DNA of 64,000 bases from assembly GCF_019132875.1 (NCBI RefSeq), contig NZ_JAHSPF010000001.1, positions 558,001 through 622,000 of the forward strand, written 5' to 3'. The translations under genes were made by a program, and so were the position numbers. Of this stretch, positions 44,355 through 54,600 are shown one piece after another. The DNA comes from Erwinia phyllosphaerae (GTDB lineage Bacteria > Pseudomonadota > Gammaproteobacteria > Enterobacterales > Enterobacteriaceae). The notes beneath the pieces are model-generated. The model had not been told where the DNA came from and made no database searches. It worked only from the letters and a program-made list of their open reading frames with translations. Each line of letters starts with the position of its first letter. Within the stretch, counting starts at the first letter, position 1.

Positions 44355-47300
44355 TCAGGCGGTTTGTACCTGTAAGTTATGTTGGATCAGAACATCGGCC
44401 AGCGTGCCTTCATGGCTGGCGGATGAGTTGTGATAAAGATCGAAAAGCTGGCCATTGACCGTGCGCTGGCCCGCGTCGCTCCAGACGCCGCCTTCCGTCG
44501 TGCTTAGCGTGACCGCATTGCCGTCCGTGCCTTTAATGGTCAGCGCGTCGCTGGCGTTGTCGGTCAGCGCCAGGAGATCTTTCTGGCCCAGCGTGATGCT
44601 GTTGCTGCCGAGCGTGCCCAGGTCGATGGTTTCAATGCCGCTTGCTTTCAGGCCCAGCGAGGCAAAGTCCAGCGCCTCGTGCGAACCGCTTAACGCCAGC
44701 GTGTCGTGACCGCCGCCACCTGTCAGATTACTCAGGAAGTTCAGCGAGCTGAGCGTAAAGGTGTCGTTGCTTTCCGTGCCGACGACCGTGGTTTCACCGT
44801 CGATGTTCTGCACGTGGCTGCTGGTTGCGGCGCTGTCCGTAGTGGCAGTGCTGCTGTCCGTAGAGGAAGTGCTACTGTCCGTAGAGGAAGTACTGCTGTC
44901 CGTAGAGGAGGTGCTACTGTCCGCGCTGATGGCGGCTGCGCTGATAGCTGCTGCTGCGCTGGCGTCGTCATGCGTAGCGCTGGTGTCAGTGCTGGAGTCG
45001 CCATCCGTTGGGTTATCGTCCGTCACGGGCGCGGGCGTTTCCGCGCTGCTGCCGCTGGTATCAACCGGCGTGGTCAGATCGACAGGCACATTAATATCCT
45101 GCTCGAACCAGTTTCCGGCACCGTCCGAGACGCCAAACGTCAGTGTGCTGGTGCCTTCGCGCAGATCTTCCGCGTTAACTTCAACGCTCCAGCTGCCGTC
45201 CGCATTAATCACCCCGTCATGCCAGGTCATCATTTCGGAACTTTGTATAGCGAATGATTTCACCGGTAGCGGCGTCTCTGCGGTGCCGCTAAGCGTGTAC
45301 CAGGTGCTGCCATCGTCGTGCTGTACTGCATTGGCAAGCGTAACGGCGTTAACGGTGACCGTCGGATTACTGCTGTTGTAGTGGGTGATCAGCAGCAGAT
45401 CCTGGCTGGCGCTGGTGCCGTTGCCGTTTGCGTCGGTGGCGCTGACCGTCACTTTGTAAGTACCGTCTTTGATCGCAGCGACGTCGTCGTCGCCGATTTG
45501 TACCTGCCACTCCCCGCCCTCGCCACCTACGCTGCCGCCATAGGTTTTGCCGTCTATGGTCAGCGTAATCGGCGTACCGTCCGGCAGATGTGCCGCGGTG
45601 CCGGTAAACAGAATGCCGTAAATCCCTTCCTGATAGCTAACGGCGTTGTCACCGGTAATGGGATCGATGGTCAGCTCGGGCAGCGCGTCGGTGGCAAAAA
45701 TCTGTACCGTTGTTGAGTCAAAGTCGCTGTTTCCCGCCGCATCGGTTACTTTGGCAACAACGTTGTAGCTACCTTCGTCCATGCTTTGCAGCGTTTCGGC
45801 CGGTACGCTGAACTGCCAGTGACCGTTCTCGTCGACGGTGCCGCTAAGAGTAGTAGTGCCAAAAGTGACGACAACAGCACTGCCTGCCTCGCCCGTGCCG
45901 GAAATCACCAGTGGACTATTAATTTCCGTGGCGTCGATCAGGCCGTCGCCTGCCAGCGTGTTAATAGTAACGGACGGGGCCTGCGTATCGACGGCAAAGG
46001 TGCTGGTTACCGTCCCGGTTTGACCATAAACATCCGTAATGGTCACCGAAATGGTGTGGTCGCCCTGCGCCTGGTAAAACGCAGCGTTGTACATGTCATC
46101 CGTTGACAGCGGTACGCTCCAGTTGCCATCGCTGTCTACCGTACCTGCGTAGCTTACGCCGTCGATAGTTAAGGCAATTTTCTGACCTGCCCCGGTGATG
46201 CCAGTATTGCCGGTCAGCGTATAGGCCTGAGAATCCTCTTGCTCATTGATGATGCCGTCGACAAAGGGTGTATCGATAGTCGGATGGGGCTGCGGGGCGT
46301 CCGCTGGCGGAGCGGAAGCCTCGACGGTAAGGGCTTTACTTAGCGTGGTAGTGCCACCCGCGCTATTGTCAAAACTGACGCTGATACGGTTGCTGCCCAC
46401 CGGCAGAACCTGTAAATCTGCCGCCGGAATCGCTACGCTCCAGCTACCGTCCGCCGCCAGCGTCGTGGTATAGGTTTTCTCATTCAGCGTAACGGTCAGC
46501 GTACTGTCCGCCGCCAGGTTTTGTGTGGTGCCGCTCAGCGTCTGCGCGGTCTGTTTTTCATCGGCGGTGATAATGCCATCGCCGGTCAGGCTGTTGATGG
46601 TCAGTGAAGGCGAACCGGTCGGCGTCGGCGTTTCGCCAGGCGTAGCGGTGCCCGGATCGCTACTATCGCCGTCCGTTGGGTTATCTTCCGTCACCGGCGG
46701 CGTCACTTCGCTGCCGCCACCGGCCGCCACTGGCGTGCTCAGATCGGCGTTCACGCTAATACTTTGCTCAAACCAGTTGCCCGCGCCGTCCTGCACGCCA
46801 AACGTCAGGTTATTAAAACCGTCTCGCAGATCGTCCGCGCTGACTTCTACGCTCCAGCTGCCGTCCGCATTAATCACACCGTCGCGCCAGCTCATCGTCT
46901 CAGAACTTTGTACCGCGAACGATTTCAGCGGGAGAGGCGTTTCCATTGTGCCGCTGAGCGTGTACCAGGTAGTGCCGTCGGCGTGCTGTACGGCATTGGC
47001 AAGCGTAATGTCGTTTGGCGTGACCGTCGGATTACTGCTGTCATAATGGGTTATCAGCAGCAGATCCTGGCTAATGCTGGTGCCGTTGCCGCTTGCGTCG
47101 GTCGCGCTGACCGTGATTTTGTAGCTGCCGTCTTTAATGGCGGCAACTTCATCGTCAAGGATTTGTACCTGCCACTGGCCATTATAGACGCTGCCTGTCC
47201 AGGTTTTGCCGTCCAGGGTGACCTGAACCAGCGTGTCGTTCGGCAGGTTTGTCGCCGTACCGGTCAGCTCAATGCCGTAAATCCCCTCTTTATAATTTAC

Positions 47301-48050
47301 CGCGTTGTCACCGGTAACGGGATCGAGGGTCAGTTCCGGTAGCGTGGAAGCCGTAGCCGGAGCCTCTACCACGGCGCTGCTGCCGGATGTGCTGCTGTCG
47401 CCGGTTGTTGCCGTTGTTGTGGTTGTTGCAGCGGTTGGATCGGTCGTCGCTGCGGTTAAGGTTGAAGCGGCGGTCGTTTCGCTAACGGGAACCGCTGCTT
47501 CTGACGCTGCCGCATTCTCAGTGGTGGCAGTTTGTGCTGTAGAGGAAGATTTATGTCCGCCTCCTCCGCTATTGGCTGCGGCCACGCCCGCGCCTGCGCC
47601 CAGCAGGCCAAGCAGTCCGATACCGACGGCAGTCGTGGAATCGCTGGCCTCGGCCGCGGGGGCGGATACCGACGCCGTGGTTAAAGAGGCCGCATCGTCA
47701 AGCGAATGCCAGGCTGGCGTTAATGATGTGATGGCCTGCGGATCGCTTTGCAGCGCTTCTGAAAAAAGCGCCTGCTGCAGCGAATGCTCTTCCTGAAACA
47801 GTAGCTCGCTCTGTTTTCCGTCTACCGCCGTGAAAAAATGTTTATAGCTTACAACACGGCCATCCTGCATTCGCAGGATGAGATCCTCACCCTGCTTCTG
47901 ATAAGAAGAGACCTGAGACGGCGCGCCTTGCAGCGTAATAATCGCGGGTTCGCTAAGCGTCAAAGATGAACTGTCCGTGGCAGGCTGACTCAATGGTTTA
48001 CCGCTTGCCAGCGATAGAATAGTGACGTGGCCTGTGCCTGAATACGCCAT
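44355..48050 (-). CDS. BapA-like type I secreted adhesin (1,231 residues)
   Basis: This surface or biofilm adhesin has a BapA-prefix N-terminus (MAYSGTGHVTILSLASGKPL, about residues 1-80), a hydrophobic Gly-rich stretch (AVGIGLLGLLGAGAGVAAAN), and a Thr/Ala-rich linker. About seven Ig-like modules follow; the first two and last two are near-copies of each other. A Ser/Thr repeat (DSSTSST units) and a C-terminal secretion domain ending TLADVLIQHNLQVQTA complete the protein. That domain is shared with the giant protein upstream. The N-terminal stretch may retain the protein in the channel, as in LapA-type adhesins, but no LapG/LapD genes or clear cleavage site are visible. ATG at 48048-48050 has GGGGAAG upstream and begins the prefix domain. 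Confidence 0.9.
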   Translation of the reverse strand: MAYSGTGHVTILSLASGKPLSQPATDSSSLTLSEPAIITLQGAPSQVSSYQKQGEDLILRMQDGRVVSYKHFFTAVDGKQSELLFQEEHSLQQALFSEALQSDPQAITSLTPAWHSLDDAASLTTASVSAPAAEASDSTTAVGIGLLGLLGAGAGVAAANSGGGGHKSSSTAQTATTENAAASEAAVPVSETTAASTLTAATTDPTAATTTTTATTGDSSTSGSSAVVEAPATASTLPELTLDPVTGDNAVNYKEGIYGIELTGTATNLPNDTLVQVTLDGKTWTGSVYNGQWQVQILDDEVAAIKDGSYKITVSATDASGNGTSISQDLLLITHYDSSNPTVTPNDITLANAVQHADGTTWYTLSGTMETPLPLKSFAVQSSETMSWRDGVINADGSWSVEVSADDLRDGFNNLTFGVQDGAGNWFEQSISVNADLSTPVAAGGGSEVTPPVTEDNPTDGDSSDPGTATPGETPTPTGSPSLTINSLTGDGIITADEKQTAQTLSGTTQNLAADSTLTVTLNEKTYTTTLAADGSWSVAIPAADLQVLPVGSNRISVSFDNSAGGTTTLSKALTVEASAPPADAPQPHPTIDTPFVDGIINEQEDSQAYTLTGNTGITGAGQKIALTIDGVSYAGTVDSDGNWSVPLSTDDMYNAAFYQAQGDHTISVTITDVYGQTGTVTSTFAVDTQAPSVTINTLAGDGLIDATEINSPLVISGTGEAGSAVVVTFGTTTLSGTVDENGHWQFSVPAETLQSMDEGSYNVVAKVTDAAGNSDFDSTTVQIFATDALPELTIDPITGDNAVSYQEGIYGILFTGTAAHLPDGTPITLTIDGKTYGGSVGGEGGEWQVQIGDDDVAAIKDGTYKVTVSATDANGNGTSASQDLLLITHYNSSNPTVTVNAVTLANAVQHDDGSTWYTLSGTAETPLPVKSFAIQSSEMMTWHDGVINADGSWSVEVNAEDLREGTSTLTFGVSDGAGNWFEQDINVPVDLTTPVDTSGSSAETPAPVTDDNPTDGDSSTDTSATHDDASAAAAISAAAISADSSTSSTDSSTSSTDSSTSSTDSSTATTDSAATSSHVQNIDGETTVVGTESNDTFTLSSLNFLSNLTGGGGHDTLALSGSHEALDFASLGLKASGIETIDLGTLGSNSITLGQKDLLALTDNASDALTIKGTDGNAVTLSTTEGGVWSDAGQRTVNGQLFDLYHNSSASHEGTLADVLIQHNLQVQTA
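44839..44922. repeat. Four 21-bp tandem units in the second adhesin gene
   Basis: GTAGAGGAAGTGCTACTGTCC-like units repeat four times (44839, 44860, 44881 and 44902), with the first more diverged. They encode a seven-residue Ser/Thr/Asp repeat just before the C-terminal domain. Being a multiple of three, copy-number change would keep the frame. Confidence 0.9.
44990..45683. repeat. Segmental duplication in the second adhesin, copy 2
   Basis: About 690 bp encoding two Ig-like modules from LPELTIDPITGDNAV to DDNPTDGDSS. It is a near-copy of 46658-47342, which encodes LPELTLDPVTGDNAV to EDNPTDGDSS. Three different modules lie between the copies. Confidence 0.85.
46658..47342. repeat. Segmental duplication in the second adhesin, copy 1
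   Basis: Partner of the repeat at 44990-45683. Shared strings include TDASGNGTS/TDANGNGTS, SQDLLLITHY, TLANAVQH and GVINADGSWSVEV. Confidence 0.85.
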
Positions 48051-48606
48051 GATCTTCCCCTTGTACACCAGATAATGAGTAAAGCAATGCCGCAAAAAAG
48101 TAAAGAAAATCTTTACTTATTACAGGCATGCAGCGGCCAGCGGCCCAAAAAGGCGCTGAGCCTGACCCGGTGCTCATCGGATTGAATTTCATCCGCAACA
48201 AGGATAATGGTTAAAATTAAAAGCCAAATATAACGCTCAGTGCTAAACGCAGATTTTGTCTGTCGGCAAGATAAAACAGGACCACTCTTTGCCAGAGCCC
48301 GAGCGCCGGCTCAATATACCACCATTAACCTCAATGACTTACCCGTCAAAGAAAAGTGAACAGTCGACGCTGGATAGGCATAAGCTAATCTTCGGCTGCA
48401 CACTTTACTACTGGCGTAAATCTGGAAAGTTGCCTAAAAAGACAACTTTTTCTTATTAGTGCCGTTTACATCACTTTACTCAAAGATAACTAAATCTTTA
48501 CATTGTAATTTTTTGTATATGACACCCTGTCAGCATAAAGCATAATTCCTTCTTAACTGTAGACGCCCTACGCAAGAACAACCGCCCTTGCGCAGGGAAA
48601 CCTTTG
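48051..48606. promoter_or_regulatory. Region between the two adhesin genes with leader hairpins
   Basis: No protein gene is supported in these 556 bases. On the minus strand it holds CCCTGCGCAAG...CTTGCGTAGGG just after the giant gene's stop (about 48566-48598), a possible end signal, and an inverted repeat AAAGTTG...CAACTTT near 48425-48451. Closest to the second adhesin is AAGTAAAGA-TTT-TCTTTACTT plus further T (48093-48119), ending about 45 bases before the start codon. The last has the form of a weak terminator in the leader. A promoter for the second adhesin operon is likely here, but no clear -35/-10 pair stands out. Confidence 0.5.
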
Positions 48607-51600
48607 TTACACAACGTGTACCTGGAGATTATGCTGCACCAGCACATCACCCAGCGTGTTGGTCGAGGCCAGCGCGGAGTTGTGGTAAACGTCGAAAACC
48701 TGACCGTCAACCGTACGCTGCGCCGTGGCTGCCCAGGTGCCGCCGTCGCCGTTAGCCAACGTAACCTGATCGCCCGTTACCCCTTTGATCATCAGATCGT
48801 CAGTCTGTTTGTCGGTAATATTCAGCGCCTCGTTAAGGTTAAGCTTGACGCTGTTGGTGCCGCTACTGCCAAGGTTGATGATTTCGATATGCTCTACTTT
48901 CAGGCCCAGGGTAGTGAGATCCAGCGTCATGTTATCGCCGCTGAGCACCAGCGTATCGGTGCCCGCCCCGCCGTCGATATGGGTAAAGTTCAGCGTGTTC
49001 AGCGTGACCGTGTCGTTGCCGCTGCCGCCCGTCACCGAAGCGCCCTCCTCGGTATGGCCATCCGCCAGCGTCACCACCAGGCCGCCGATGGTGTAGCTGC
49101 TGTCATCGGCGACGGCAGTAGCCGTAGTCGTATCTTCTGACGTCGTCGTGGTCGCGGTGCTGTCCGTACTGCTGGCGGTCGCGGTGGCGCTATCGGTATG
49201 GCTGGTGTCGGTGCTCGCGGCGGCTACGGCAACTTTTGCCGTGACCGTGACCGTGGCCGCCGTAGCCGTCGTTGAGTCGCTGGTATCCGTTGCGGCAACG
49301 GCGGTGGAGTCATCCGCCGCGACGGCCAGCAGCGTCGTGGCTGCCGTTGCGGTTACCGTTGAGGTAGCGCTGGAGGGCAGCACGGACCCCAGCAGCAGCG
49401 TATTGCTGGTCGACGCCGGGTTGCCTGCCGCATCCACGGCGGTCACGGTAACAATCGAATTCAGACTCAGCGCGGTTAACACCGTACCGGTGAACTTCGC
49501 GCTGTAACGACCAGTTGCGTCGGTAACAACGTTTAGCGTGGTGCCGTTCAGCGTGACGTGTAGCGTGGTGCCCGCCGCCAGGTTCAGCGTGCCGCCCGTG
49601 ACGGTTAAACCAGACACTAAGACGTTAACCAGGCTGAGCACCGGATCGACGCCAATCGCCGGCAGGTTATGCGTGACTGCGGTAAAGGTATCGCTGCCGG
49701 TTGACGTGTTGCCTACGGCATCGGTGACGGTCGCGGTGATAGTGTAATTGCCGTCGGCAATGCCTTTTAAGGTAGCGGAAGGAATGGAGACGCTCCACGC
49801 GCCGCCCGTGCCCACCGTAGTGGTATAGGTATTACCCGCAATGCTGACCGTTACCGTACTGCCGACCGCATTGGTTGATGTGCCGCTGATGGTTTCTGCA
49901 ATGTTGGCTTCGCTAAGGTTTAGATAGTGGTCGCCACCAAATACCGTACTGTTGGTAATGGTAATAGTGGGCAGCGAGTGGGTTTTAACCACTGCCGTAT
50001 CCGTACCTGAACCCGTATTGCCTACGGCGTTGGTAACGCTCGCAGTCACGGTAGTCGTGCCATCCGCCAGCGCGGCCAGCACCGTAGCCGGAACCGATAC
50101 GCTCCACGTACCGTTGGCACTGATAGTGGTAGTTAAGGTAGTCGAAGTCCCTACGCGAACGGTCAGGATCGACCCCTCGGCGTTGGTTGACGAACCAGTA
50201 ATAGTTTGCGCAGACTGCGCATCCACCGCGCTTAACAAGCCATCGCCAAAGATGGAAGAGATAGTCACCGATGGCGGCGTCTGGGCGATAACGACCAGCG
50301 TTCCGGTACTGGTGGCGGTGTTGCCATAGGCGCTGTCGGTCACCGAGGCGTTGACCGTCAGCACGCCGTTAGGCAATGCGCTGAGATCGGCTTTCGGCAC
50401 GTTGAGCGTCCAGCCGCCGCTGCTGTTAACCGTGGCGGTATAGGTTTTACTGTTCAGCGTTACGGTAACAATCGATCCGGTCGCGGCGTTGCGGGCCGTA
50501 CCGCTGATCGTCTGCACGGTATTGATATCGTTCGCGCTGAGTACGCTATCCCCAAACACAGTGTTGACCGTCAGGGTTGGCGTGGTATGAATACCCACCT
50601 TAACGCCAGTGCTGACGCTGGCAACGTTGCCAACCGCATCGGTAACCGACACGCCAACGGTAAGGTTGCCGTCCAGCAGCGTACTCAGAATAGCTGGCGT
50701 GACCTGGGCACTATAAGCGCCGTTTGCACCCACTGTCGCCGTGACAACGGTATCGCCCAGATTAATGGTGACCGTTGACCCTTGCGCAACGTTGCTGACC
50801 GTCCCGCTAATGGTTTGCGTTGACAGCGATTCGACCAGGTTCAGCACGCCATCGCCGCCGAACACCGGGTTCAGCGTAATTGTCGGCAGCGCGTTAATGC
50901 CCACGACCGCGCCAGCGGTGGCGGAACTGGTATTGCCCGCGCTGTCCGTAACGCTGACGCCTACCGTTAAATTACCGTCTGCCAGACCTTGCAGTATTGC
51001 TGGCGTCAGCGTCACGCTAAACGCACCGTTTGCCGCGGTAGTGGTAACAAGCTGAGTCCCACCCACGGTCACTACCACGCGATCGCCCGCTTCGGCATTA
51101 GCAATGGTGCCGCTCACCGTTTGTCCAAGCGCCGCGTCCGCCACGTTCAGCAGGCCGTCGCCAAACAGTTCGGCGATATTGATTACCGGCGCGGTCAGTT
51201 TCGCCACCAGGTTACCGGTTGTGGTCGCGGTGTTGCCTGCCGCATCGGTAACGCTGGCACCCACGGTAAGGTTACCGCTGGTCAGCGTACCCAGAATGTC
51301 CGGCGTAACCGTCGCGGTAAAGGTGCCGTTTTGCCCTACGGTAGCCTGAATGGTAGAGCTGCCCAGCGTCAGGTTAATAGTCGAGCCTGCCGCTACGTTA
51401 CTCACCGTACCGCTGATGGTCTGGTTAACCAGCGCATCGGCAATATTCAGGACGCCGTCGCCGAAAACAGGGTTAAGCGTGATAGTCGGCTGCGCGGTGA
51501 AGATACCAATAGTGGTTGAGGTAGAAGCCGTATTCCCCGCCGCATCGGTGACCGAAACGCCCAGCGTCTGGTTGCCGGTGGTTAACGCCGCCAGATCCAG

Positions 51601-54600
51601 CGCCGGAATGCTGACGCTCCAGGCACCGTTAGCCTGTAAGGTGGTCTGATAGGATTTACTGCCCAGCGTGACGGTGACGGCGGAGCCAGCCGTGCCGTTA
51701 ATCGTCCCGCCGACCGTCTGCGCCACGGCGGCTTCCGCAATATTCAGCAGATTATCGCCGCCAAACAGTCCGGTGAGCGCGCTAATCGTTGGCGCTTCCA
51801 GAATCGCGGTGACCGTTTCGCCCACGGTACGCGTGTTGCCCGCCGCATCGGTCAGCGTCAGGTTTAACGTGGTGTCGCCGTCGCTCAGTAAACCAAGCAG
51901 GCTCGGCGGCACGACCAGCGCAAAGCGGCCATCCTGACCTACGTTAGCGGTGAGCGTGGTGCCACCCAGCGTCAGCGAAACCGTAGCGCCCGTGCCGGCA
52001 GAAGAAGCCAGGCCGGTGATAGTTTGCGCCACCGTAGTATCCGTCGCGTTCAGGAAGCCATCGCCGAAGACAGAATCCACCACCAGGTTTAGCGCGGCGT
52101 TGACAACTTTGTTAACCGTCAGCGTGGCGTCGGTGGCGTTACCCGCCGCATCGCTAACGCGCAGGCCGAAGACCAGCGCGCCGTCCGCCAGACTGCCAAG
52201 GACTTCTGGCGTGAGGTTAAGGCTGAAGGTGCCGTCAGCGTTAACCACGGCCGTCGCAATTGGCGAGCCGTCGCCAAGATAGAGGCCAATCGTCTGGCCT
52301 TCGGCTCCGGTCGCTGTCCCGGTCACGGTCTGGGTAGCAAGAATATCCGTGGCGTTAAGCAGATTGTCACCCAGCAGCGCGTTCACCTGAATCAACGGCG
52401 CGGCGGTATCTACCGCAAAATTGAGCGCCGCCGTGCCGGTGTTGCCCGCCGCATCGGTCAGGCTGGCGCTGATGGTCTGGCTGCTTTGGGCCAGCGCCTG
52501 CAAATCGCCCGACGCTACCGTCGTTGACCAGCTGCCGTCCGCCTGCACTACTGCGCTGTAGGTTTTGTCATTCAGCGTCAGCGTGATTGCCCTGCCCGCC
52601 TCGCTGGCAGAAGCCGTACCGCTGATGGTCTGGGTGGTCGCCGCTTCCGCACTGTTAAGCACATTGTCATCGGCAAAGGCGTTAATGGTCACCGTTGGTA
52701 CAATGCGGTCAACCAGCACCTGGCTGGTGCTGTTCAGCGTGGTGCCCTGATCGGTGGTCAGCGTCGCTGTGACGGTAGCCGTGCCCTCGGCAATATTGGC
52801 CGTGGTATTCGGCACCGTCAGCGTCCAGGTGCCATCCTGACTGTTGACCGTTGCCGTGCCGGTTTGCGCCACGCCGTTGATGCTGACGGTTACCGTTCCC
52901 GCCACCGCACCGCCGGTGGTCGGCAGATTGGCGAAGCTGCCGGTCAGCGTCAGCGTCGCGCCGTCGGTACTGTTAATAATGTTGTCACCGGAAATCGGAT
53001 CCAGTATCAGCAGCGGCGTGGCTGGCGGCGTCAGATCGACCGCCACGCTGGCGGTTGCCGTGCCGGTATTACCCGCCACATCCGCTACCGAGGCGGTAAT
53101 CGTACCGGTATCGCCAGTGGTGCCGAGCTGCGCCAGGATTTCCGGCGTCAGGTTGACCGACCAGCTGCCGTTTGCGGCGACCACGCCGTTAACGGTGGCC
53201 GTGCCGATAGTTACCGTCACCAGCTGACCTTCCTGTGCGCCGGTAGTGGTCCCGCTCAGCGTCTGCGTGGTCAGGCTTTCCTGGTAATCCAGCGCGCCGT
53301 CGCCCGTTAATGCGGCAATAGTGATGGTCGGGATATCGGTATCCACCGTGAAGCTGCCCGCCGCCGTAGCGGTATTACCGCCCACGTCCGCCGCGACCAC
53401 CGTATAGTTCTGCAAGCCCTGGCCCAGGGCAGTCAGCTGCGCCGTCGTTAGCGCCAGCGTCCAGTTGCCGTCCGTGTCTACCGCAGCAGCATAATTGTTG
53501 CCGCCCAGCGTGACCGTGACCGTCTGGCCGTCGCCCGTTAAGCCGGTTGCGCCGGTCAGCGCCGCCCCTGCCGCTACGTCAGCCGCGCTGAGATAGCTGT
53601 TGTCAAAAGGTACATCCAGCGTCGGCGTCGGTGCGGTCAGCGCCGCGGTAAAGTCAAGCGTACTGGTATTGGTGTTGCCTGCCGCGTCGATCACGGTGAC
53701 GCTAACTGAATGAGTACCGTTATCCAGCGAGCTTAATGCGCCTGCCGGTAAAGCAACCGCCCAGTTACCGTTGGCGTCAACCGTACCGGTATAGACGATG
53801 CCCGCCACGTCAATTTGCAGCTGTACGCCCTGGTTAGCCCCCGTTACGCCAGTCGTACCGGTCAGCGTGATCGCCGAGCCAGCCTCCGCGATATTCAAAA
53901 TATCATCGGTAAACAACGGGGATCCAATGGTTGGCTGCGGCAATGCCAGTAGCGCATTAACATCCAGCGTAGCCGTATCGGCGTTGCCCGCGCTGTCCGT
54001 CGCCGTTACCGCAAAGGTGTGCGTGCCGCTGCCCAGCGCCGTCAGCTGGGCAGAAGTGAGATCCAGCGTCCAGTTACCGTTGTCGTTTACCGTGGCCGTC
54101 AATGGCGTACCGCCGTCAATGGCTACGGTCACGGTCTGGCCAGCCGCCGTCAGTCCCGTATTACCGCTTAGCGTCTGCGTGGTTGCCGCTTCGGCCACGT
54201 TGAGCTGACCGTCGGTAAACGGCAGATCGATGGTGACCGCAGGCAGCGTATTGACCACTACCACGGCTGAATCGGTGGCCGTGGCTACGTTACCTACCGC
54301 ATCCGTCACCGTTACCGTTACCGGCAAAGTACCGTCCGGCAGCGCGGTGAGTACGTCCGCGCCTAAAGGCAGCGTCCATGCTCCGGTAGCGGTATCGACC
54401 GTGGCCTGATAAGCCGTGCCGTTGATATCCACGGTGACCGTTTGCGCGCCGGTGATGCCCGTTGAGCCATCCAGCGTCTGTCCCGCCGCTGCTTCTGCCG
54501 CATTCAGGGTGCCGTCGACAAAAGGCTGCGTCAGCGTTGGCGCTGGTAGACCGGTGACGATAGCGGTATAGGTCAACGCGTTCGTTGCCGTGTTACCCGC

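Noticed and set aside
47590..47640. A LapG-type cleavage site in the Gly-rich stretch of the second adhesin
   Set aside because: The stretch contains Ala-Ala but not the TAAG-type context, and no LapG or LapD gene is in the window.
48256..48459. A 67-codon plus-strand frame between the two adhesin genes
   Set aside because: No ribosome site, no recognisable motif, and it crosses an inverted repeat likely to be regulatory.
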